The notes under the pieces were generated by a model. The model was not told where the DNA came from. It was given only the letters and a program-made list of their open reading frames with translations, and searched no databases. A stretch of 64,000 nucleotides of DNA from the NCBI GenBank assembly GCA_027485645.1, contig JAIXQR010000001.1, positions 613,632 to 677,631 on the forward strand, read 5' to 3'. Each line of letters starts with the position of its first letter. Positions within the stretch are counted from its first letter, which is position 1. A program made the translations under genes and the position numbers. Below are positions 58,784-64,000 of this stretch, piece by piece. Source of the stretch: a bacterium. Lineage in GTDB: Bacteria > Armatimonadota > Fimbriimonadia > Fimbriimonadales > Fimbriimonadaceae.

Positions 58784-60430
58784 CTCTCTCGCGTTTGCGA
58801 GGGCGGATTCGGTGACGTGTTCTCCTGCGAGCATGCGGGCGATTTCTTCTTCGCGTTCCTTTGGCTGAAGCCCGACGATTCGCGTTGTTACGCGTCCGTT
58901 CGACTCGGCTTTGGAGATTCGGAAGTGGGTCGTTGCGCGACTCGCAATTTGTGGAGAGTGGGAGATGACAAGCACCTGGTAGTGAGTCGCGAGCTCGGCC
59001 AGTTTGCGGGCGACGATGGCGGCGGTGCGGCCGCCAAGGCCCGCATCGACTTCATCGAAGATCAGCGTCGGAACGCCGGCGCGCCCTGCGAGTGCAGTTT
59101 TAATGGCGAGCATGACGCGGCTCATTTCTCCGCCGCTGGCAATTTTATTAAGGGGTTTCGGGTCTTCACCGGCGTTTGCCGAAAACAGGAAGATGAGTTC
59201 ATCCGCTCCGGTCTCGTCCGGTTCTTTGTCGGTCCGTTGGACATCGAATTTGGCCCGTTCCATGCCGAGGTCGCGAAGTTGGTCCGCGACGATCTCGGCG
59301 AATTCGATGCCTTTGGCAAGTCGCAAGGCGGTGACTTTCGCGCATGCCGCTCTGAGTTCGGTTGCGGCCTTTTTCTCGGCATCCAAAAGCGAGTCCTCAC
59401 TTGCTTCGGCGTCTTCTAGAAGGGCGAGTTCGTTTTGGGCTTTGATGAGGAATTCGAGGATGGCAGCTTCGTTTTCGCCGTACTTTCGTCGGAGTCGCTT
59501 GAGGGCGTCCATGCGCTCGGTGACTTCGTCCAGCCGACCGGGGTCGGCATCGAGCGATTCGGTGTAGTCGCGAAGGTAAGCGATCGCTTCATCGAGTTCG
59601 GCTATGGCGGCGTTTAGTCGGTCGAGCGGTGCTTGGAGCGCTTCATCGAACTTGAGGAGCGATTGCAGGCTCCTCGCGCCTTGGCCGAGTTGATCTTGGG
59701 CGTTAACTTCGGCATCTGCTCCGGCGGAAAGAGCGGCGAAGACACCTTCGGCGAGCTTTTCGGAGTACTTCAGCCGCTGAAGGGCGGATTCGAGTTCCTC
59801 GTATTCGCCGGCAACGGGGGAGACGGTCTCGATTTCCTTGACCTGGAAACGCAAAAGATCAAGCTTGTGCTCCCGGTCGCGAATGTTTGACCGGAAAGCG
59901 CGCAGGGCCTGGTGCGCGGCGCGGTAGGCAACGAGTCGATCTTCGACGCCGGCGAGCAAAGGCGCAAGTTCTGGGCCAATCCAGGCATCGAGGTAGGCAA
60001 GGTGACGGACCGGATCCAGGAGCGCTTGGTGATCGTGTTGGCCGTGGAGATCGACCAAAAGCGGCCCGAGGGCGCGGAGAGTGCCGACCGGGCAAGTCTT
60101 TCCGTTGAGCCGAGCGACAGACCGACCTTCGGCCATCACTTCGCGCTGGACAAACAGGAGGTTTTCGGTAAGGTCGACGCCAAACTCCGTGCATTTTTCA
60201 CGAAGGGCTGGTTGGCTGGAGAGATCGAAGACGACTTGTACGCTGGCTTTTGGGGCACCGGTTCGGACAAGTTCGGTGTCTGCCCGTTCGCCCATGGCGA
60301 GTTCGATGGCGTCAATTAAGAGCGATTTACCCGCGCCGGTCTCACCAGACAGCGCAGTGAAGCCCGGTCCCATTTGGAGTTCGGCGCGTTCGATGATGGC
60401 CAGATTCTCGACGGTTAGCTCTACGATCAT
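58769..60430 (-). CDS. recN: DNA repair protein RecN
   Basis: A 553-residue SMC-like protein for double-strand-break repair. It begins MIVELTVENLAIIERAEL, with Walker A LSGETGAGKSLLIDAIELA, a coiled coil (about 150-390), signature KIASGGEMSRVMLAIK and Walker B PTLIFDEVDAGLGGRTA. ATG 60430 is the family start; the frame opens further upstream but into the terminator. Transcription begins after the terminator of rpmF. Confidence 0.95.
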   Translation of the reverse strand: MIVELTVENLAIIERAELQMGPGFTALSGETGAGKSLLIDAIELAMGERADTELVRTGAPKASVQVVFDLSSQPALREKCTEFGVDLTENLLFVQREVMAEGRSVARLNGKTCPVGTLRALGPLLVDLHGQHDHQALLDPVRHLAYLDAWIGPELAPLLAGVEDRLVAYRAAHQALRAFRSNIRDREHKLDLLRFQVKEIETVSPVAGEYEELESALQRLKYSEKLAEGVFAALSAGADAEVNAQDQLGQGARSLQSLLKFDEALQAPLDRLNAAIAELDEAIAYLRDYTESLDADPGRLDEVTERMDALKRLRRKYGENEAAILEFLIKAQNELALLEDAEASEDSLLDAEKKAATELRAACAKVTALRLAKGIEFAEIVADQLRDLGMERAKFDVQRTDKEPDETGADELIFLFSANAGEDPKPLNKIASGGEMSRVMLAIKTALAGRAGVPTLIFDEVDAGLGGRTAAIVARKLAELATHYQVLVISHSPQIASRATTHFRISKAESNGRVTTRIVGLQPKEREEEIARMLAGEHVTESALANARELLGL

Positions 60431-60462
60431 GCGGCAGTTGTTTAGACGTCTCGGACAAACAG

Positions 60463-60499
60463 AAAGACCCATCCAACCGGTCGGATTGGATGGGTCTTT
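60463..60499 (-). terminator. Terminator between rpmF and recN
   Basis: A perfect 14-base-pair stem pairs 60463-60476 with 60486-60499, with AAAG/CTTT at the ends. It lies 22 bases past the rpmF stop on the minus strand and should end the rpmG-rpmF transcript before recN. Confidence 0.8.
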
Positions 60500-60520
60500 G
60501 CCCCAGGTTTTGGCGGGAAC

Positions 60521-60709
60521 TTAGCCTTTCTGCTTGAAGCCAGGGAGCTGACGGCCCTTGTAGACGCCGTCGGAGTTGGCATGGAAGCGAAGGAAGAATG
60601 GCTCACTGCTGGCCTGCTTGTTCAGCTGAATCTCTGGCAGGTCGGTAGTGTAGTGAGTTCGGCGCAGTGCCGTTCGCTGGTGGCTAAAACGTCGTTTTGG
60701 GTTTGGCAT
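60521..60709 (-). CDS. rpmF: 50S ribosomal protein L32, cysteine-free
   Basis: A 62-residue protein starting MPNPKRRFSHQRTALRRTHY, the L32 signature, and ending with GVYKGRQLPGF. Zinc-binding L32 has four Cys in two CxxC; here there is no Cys at all, so this is the zinc-independent form. It follows rpmG by one base. The usual rpmF partners (DUF177, plsX) are absent. Confidence 0.9.
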   Translation of the reverse strand: MPNPKRRFSHQRTALRRTHYTTDLPEIQLNKQASSEPFFLRFHANSDGVYKGRQLPGFKQKG

Positions 60710-60710
60710 C

Positions 60711-60878
60711 TTACTTCTTCTCCCGGTGCAAGGTCACCTTGCGGAGTCGGGGGTTGTACTTGTTGAGCTCAAGTCGTTCGGTGGTGTTGCGCTTGTTCTT
60801 CGTGGTGGTGTAGTAGTTCTTACCGTCTTCGGTGCACACCACGCGAATGATTTCGCGCGCTTCAGATTTCTTTGCCAT
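60711..60878 (-). CDS. rpmG: 50S ribosomal protein L33, zinc-free type
   Basis: A 55-residue L33 with [41 protein letters not shown] as the signature (in two parts). A single Cys remains, so there is no CxxC pair for zinc. ATG 60878 is preceded by AGGAG. It is co-transcribed with rpmF from a good promoter. Confidence 0.93.
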   Translation of the reverse strand: MAKKSEAREIIRVVCTEDGKNYYTTTKNKRNTTERLELNKYNPRLRKVTLHREKK

Positions 60879-60924
60879 GATTCTCCTGGGACCGTCAGGC
60901 GTACTTCCGCCTATCGGACCTAAG

Positions 60925-60954
60925 ATTATCCCTGAAGGGAGGTTCCCAGGTCAA
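60925..60954 (-). promoter_or_regulatory. Promoter of rpmG-rpmF
   Basis: On the minus strand TTGACC (60954-60949) and GATAAT (60930-60925) are separated by 18 bases, each a five-of-six match. Transcription would start near 60918, leaving a leader of about 40 bases that holds a small GGCG/CGCC hairpin. Confidence 0.65.
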
Positions 60955-61038
60955 CCGTTCCGTGATGAAATAGTGAATCATTTTGGTCCAAGCAAGGATT
61001 TCCTCGCGACTTTATGCGACCGAGATGCTGTGTGATCG

Positions 61039-61066
61039 TTGATTGGGTCTGGCAAAAGTCTATAAA
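61039..61066 (+). promoter_or_regulatory. Promoter of the DUF3500 gene
   Basis: TTGATT (61039-61044) and TATAAA (61061-61066) are 16 bases apart, a good sigma-70 site. Transcription would begin near 61073, giving a leader of only about 12 bases before GTG 61085. Confidence 0.6.
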
Positions 61067-61084
61067 TCTGCTTAGACTGAACCC

Positions 61085-62083
61085 GTGGCGCACCAACTTC
61101 TCGGAATACTTCTTCTCCAAGCTATGGCGCTGCCTCCAACCACGATGCGGTCTGAACACCCAATCTACGCAGCAACCAAGGACTTCTTGGCCACGCTCAC
61201 GCCAGCTCAGGTCAGTAAGGCAAAGCTGCCCCTGACCAAGGAATCGGCGGCGAAGTGGAGCAATTTGCCAGGTGGTGCTCGGATTCGTAACGGGGTCCAG
61301 TTCAGCGATTTGAGCGAGCCGCAACTCAGTGCGGCGCTGAAGTTGGCAAGGGTGGCCCTTGGGCCAGCTGGCTTTGAGCGATTCCAGTCCATCCGAGCCG
61401 CAGATGGAGTTCTCGAAAAGCTTCGCCCAGATTCGTACAGCCCAAATCAGTACATCGTCGCGATCTTGGGCGAGCCATCGATGACCAAGCCATGGATGAT
61501 CCAACTCGGTGGGCATCATATCGCGGCGAACATCGCGATCAAGGGGGAAAGCGGCTGGAGTTCGCCGTACTTCCTCGGCTTGGAGCCCGAGATGTTTGAG
61601 TCCAACGGCAAGGCGCTGGCGCCGCTTTCGAACGTTCGCGCGGCGATAACGGGGATCGCGAAGTCACTGACGCCGGAGCAAGTCACGAAGGCAACGCTTA
61701 AGGAATCGTTCGGGGACGTGCTGTTGGGCCCGGGCCAGGACGGAAAGTTTCCGGCACGGCACGGTGTTTCGCTGAGCGAACTGTCACCGGAAGCGGTCGG
61801 TTGGGTCAAGAAGGCGATTAGTGCGTACATTTGGGATTCGCCTTTTGCGGACTTCTACCAAAAGCGGTACTTTGCCGAACTGGCCGAGACCAAGGTGGCG
61901 ATTGCGGGAACGACGGCTCAGAGCAAGCCGGGGGATTACGTGCGTATTGACGGTCCGAGCGTGTGGATTGAGTTCATTTGCCAACCAGGCGCGAACTTTC
62001 CCGAGAAGGTGCATTTCCATTCCGTTTGGCGAGACCGTCAGCTCGATTACGGTGGATCGTTTGCGGCCACTCGCAACGACTAA
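61085..62083 (+). CDS. DUF3500-family protein
   Basis: A 332-residue exported protein. The family hallmarks are an early W-SNLP-like ring, RIRNGVQFSDLSEPQLSAAL, and YIVAILGEPSMTKPWMIQLGGHHIAANI (in parts), then FLGLEPEMF. DUF3500 proteins have no settled function; the conserved GHH and Glu suggest a metal or ligand site. It has a hydrophobic N-terminus that suits a signal peptide. GTG 61085 follows no clear ribosome site. Confidence 0.82.
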   Translation: MAHQLLGILLLQAMALPPTTMRSEHPIYAATKDFLATLTPAQVSKAKLPLTKESAAKWSNLPGGARIRNGVQFSDLSEPQLSAALKLARVALGPAGFERFQSIRAADGVLEKLRPDSYSPNQYIVAILGEPSMTKPWMIQLGGHHIAANIAIKGESGWSSPYFLGLEPEMFESNGKALAPLSNVRAAITGIAKSLTPEQVTKATLKESFGDVLLGPGQDGKFPARHGVSLSELSPEAVGWVKKAISAYIWDSPFADFYQKRYFAELAETKVAIAGTTAQSKPGDYVRIDGPSVWIEFICQPGANFPEKVHFHSVWRDRQLDYGGSFAATRND

Positions 62084-62131
62084 CGCCGCGAGAATTGAGC
62101 CAGATGCCGTCGCAAAGTACAATCTGCCGAC

Positions 62132-63739
62132 GTGGCAGCACTGGCTTCCGAAATTGCGCGAAGGCGAACCTTTGCCATCATCTCCCACCCCGACGCGGGG
62201 AAGACGACTCTTACCGAGAAGCTGCTGCTTTACGGGGGTGCCATTCAGCTTGCCGGGACCGTCACCGCGAAAAAGAACCAGCGAAAGGCGACCTCCGACT
62301 GGATGGAGCTAGAGAAGCAACGAGGGATTTCGGTCACCTCCACCGTGTTGCAGTTCGAATATCGCGACCACGTTCTGAACCTTCTCGATACTCCGGGCCA
62401 CGATGACTTTTCTGCGGACACCTATCGAACTCTAACCGCCGCCGATAGCGCGGTGATGCTCATCGACAACGCGAAGGGCGTTGAAACGCAGACGAAAAAG
62501 CTGTTTGCCGTCTGCCGACAGCGCGGGATTCCGATCTTTACGTTCATCAACAAAATGGACCACCCCGGCATCGGTCCGCTTGATTTGCTGACGGAAGTCG
62601 AAGACACCCTTGGGATCAAGAACGTGCCGATGAATTGGCCGATTGGGCAGGGTGATGAATTCCGTGGGATTTATGACCGCGAATCCGAGACGGTGCATCT
62701 GTTCAACCGTGTCGGTGGCGGATCGCAAAAGGCGACAGTAGACGTTTTCCCGCTCGACTCGGACGAGGCCCGCGCGGCGCTTACGCCGCAGGAGTTAGCC
62801 CGGCTGCAGGAAGAGATTGAGCTCATCAGCATCGCGGGAGAAGAGTTTGATCAGGAAAAGGTGCTGGCAGGAGAGCTTTCGCCGGTCTTCTTCGGCTCGG
62901 CGATCTGGAACTTTGGCGTAGAGCTGTTCTTGAATCGCTTCCTCGGCATGGCCCCGCCGCCGGAGAGCCGCAAGGCCGATGAGGCGGAGATTCAACCCGA
63001 GGACGAGGTCTTCAGCGGGTTTATCTTTAAGATTCAGGCGAACATGGACCCGAATCATCGCGACCGAATCGCCTTTATGCGGGTGGTCAGCGGACGGTTT
63101 GAAAAGGACATGCAGGTGAATCACGCTCGAATGGGCAAGTCCATCCGCCTCACCCGTCCGCAGCGCTTGTTTGCAAACGACCGTGAGACGGTGGAAGAGG
63201 CGTACGCGGGAGACATCGTCGGACTCACGAATCCGGGAGCATTCATTCTTGGCGACTCGCTTTCGGCGAAGGGGACACGGACTTTTCACGAGGTCACGCC
63301 GTTCGCGCCCGAAATGTTTGCGACGCTGGTGAATCGAAGCATCGACCGGTTCAAGCACTTTGAAAAGGGGTTTGAGCAGCTTTGTGACGAGGGGCTCTCG
63401 GACGTGTTCTTCGATCCGAAGTCATCGCAGCGGAATCCAATTCTTGGCGTCGTTGGTCGATTGCAGTTCGAGGTTATCCAGTATCGACTAGAGGCCGAAT
63501 ACGGCGTAAAGACGATGCTCGAGCCGCTAGCCTACGACCTGATGTGCTGGCTGGAAGGTGACGAAGCGGAGATCGCGGCGGTTTATTGGGGTTCGAACGC
63601 GAAAGCGGTGCAGACGCGAACTGGGGAGCCGGCCGTGCTCATCGGCTCGGAGTGGCATTTAGGCTATCTGATGGACAAGAATCCCAAGATCACGTTCCAT
63701 CGCCAAGCGGATTGGAAACGAAAGTTGGTGAAAGCATGA
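62132..63739 (+). CDS. prfC: Peptide chain release factor 3
   Basis: A 535-residue GTPase that recycles RF1 and RF2 after termination. GTP-binding motifs: SHPDAGKTTLTEKLL, RGISVTSTV, DTPGHDDFS and INKMD. The RF3-specific region FVFGSA-like VFFGSAIWNFGVELFLNRFL, and the C-terminal GVVGRLQFEVIQYRLEAEYGV, distinguish it from EF-G. GTG 62132. It overlaps the next gene by four bases (ATGA). Confidence 0.96.
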   Translation: MAALASEIARRRTFAIISHPDAGKTTLTEKLLLYGGAIQLAGTVTAKKNQRKATSDWMELEKQRGISVTSTVLQFEYRDHVLNLLDTPGHDDFSADTYRTLTAADSAVMLIDNAKGVETQTKKLFAVCRQRGIPIFTFINKMDHPGIGPLDLLTEVEDTLGIKNVPMNWPIGQGDEFRGIYDRESETVHLFNRVGGGSQKATVDVFPLDSDEARAALTPQELARLQEEIELISIAGEEFDQEKVLAGELSPVFFGSAIWNFGVELFLNRFLGMAPPPESRKADEAEIQPEDEVFSGFIFKIQANMDPNHRDRIAFMRVVSGRFEKDMQVNHARMGKSIRLTRPQRLFANDRETVEEAYAGDIVGLTNPGAFILGDSLSAKGTRTFHEVTPFAPEMFATLVNRSIDRFKHFEKGFEQLCDEGLSDVFFDPKSSQRNPILGVVGRLQFEVIQYRLEAEYGVKTMLEPLAYDLMCWLEGDEAEIAAVYWGSNAKAVQTRTGEPAVLIGSEWHLGYLMDKNPKITFHRQADWKRKLVKA

Positions 63740-64000
63740 GTCAGCCGGGATATCAGATCAATTTTGGTGAGTTCTTCATCCAGTTCGATCCCGCACGTGG
63801 AGCGGTGTCGACCGTAAGCCTCGGGAACATTCACTTTGTGGAGGACCTTTATCCGGCGGTCCGGAATTCACAATGGGGCACGCTTCCGATTGAAAAGGCC
63901 ACGCTTCGGATTGAAGAGAAGGTCGGCGAGAGTGCGGAACTGTTTTGGACGGGTGATGCAGTTGATGACGGCAGGGTTGCGGTCAAGCTTGAAGTTCACG
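63736..64000 (+). CDS. 3'-truncated unknown protein
   Basis: The first 88 codons of a gene cut by the window end, starting at ATG 63736 in an ATGA overlap with prfC. It has no signal peptide. The sequence is strand-rich (INFGEFFIQFDPARGAV, LFWTGDAVDDGRVAV) and mixes turns with aromatic residues, suggesting a beta domain. I do not recognise it. Confidence 0.6.
   Translation, partial: MSQPGYQINFGEFFIQFDPARGAVSTVSLGNIHFVEDLYPAVRNSQWGTLPIEKATLRIEEKVGESAELFWTGDAVDDGRVAVKLEVH

Noticed and set aside
1-64000. CRISPR arrays, insertion sequences, integrases and prophage genes
   Set aside because: I looked for repeated spacers, transposase or integrase motifs and phage structural genes and saw none.

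Overview
The window is a stretch of ordinary, gene-dense bacterial chromosome with no insertion sequence, prophage, CRISPR array or plasmid gene. There are 60 protein-coding genes, two of them cut by the window edges, and two tRNA genes. No gene-free gap exceeds about 210 bases. The organism is a diderm: it has an arabinose-5-phosphate isomerase for Kdo, a TolC-type outer-membrane channel, an RND pump, a likely beta-barrel protein and many lipoproteins. It uses ThyX for thymidylate, MutS2, zinc-free versions of S18, L32 and L33, and CGA as a frequent arginine codon. My best guess is Armatimonadota, Fimbriimonas-like, at about 57% G+C; this is inference from protein flavour, not a search.

Layout. 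1-4.4 kb: a truncated surface-type protein, pdxT, arginase, KdsD-type isomerase, rpsR, and rplU-rpmA ending in a strong terminator. 4.5-13.2 kb: a tightly coupled efflux operon (AbrB-like regulator, TolC, membrane fusion lipoprotein, RND pump) followed by a P1B-4 metal ATPase. 13.2-18.4 kb: a secreted protein, mutS2-cdd, and two paralogous lipoproteins. 18.4-23.1 kb: a cytochrome b-c fusion facing a membrane class III cyclase-like gene, an unknown protein, an ECF sigma/anti-sigma pair and tRNA-Trp. 23.2-30.9 kb: envelope protein, BtuF-like lipoprotein, mtnP, a secreted HEAT-repeat protein and two S41 proteins in tandem. 30.9-40.5 kb: an all-minus-strand run: ABC permeases, cyclophilin, GYF/TM2 protein, lipid kinase, response regulator, mutL, Gfo/Idh/MocA, tsaE, thyX, fRMsr. 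40.6-45.2 kb: ferredoxin reductase, a second Gfo/Idh/MocA, VOC, a small membrane protein, polysaccharide deacetylase, glycosyltransferase. 45.2-53 kb, mostly minus: pspA, a lysozyme-like secreted protein, hslU, cysteine desulfurase, GT2, pyroglutamyl peptidase, a membrane protein. 53-64 kb: GH76, an MNT/HEPN pair beside tRNA-Leu, S9 peptidase, CCA enzyme, recN, rpmG-rpmF, DUF3500, prfC and a truncated gene.

The points most worth a second look are: (1) a cytochrome b/b6-c fusion lacking both heme bH ligands and the PEWY glutamate; (2) an S41 pseudoprotease, with Ser, Lys and Gln all replaced, translationally coupled to an intact S41 protease; (3) an RND pump with about 130 extra residues that look like four additional membrane helices; (4) a class III cyclase domain with its metal aspartates but without the Asn/Arg transition-state pair; and (5) strong RNA hairpins, two of them terminators folded into the coding tail of the facing gene. 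I did not find a convincing new defence or mobile system.
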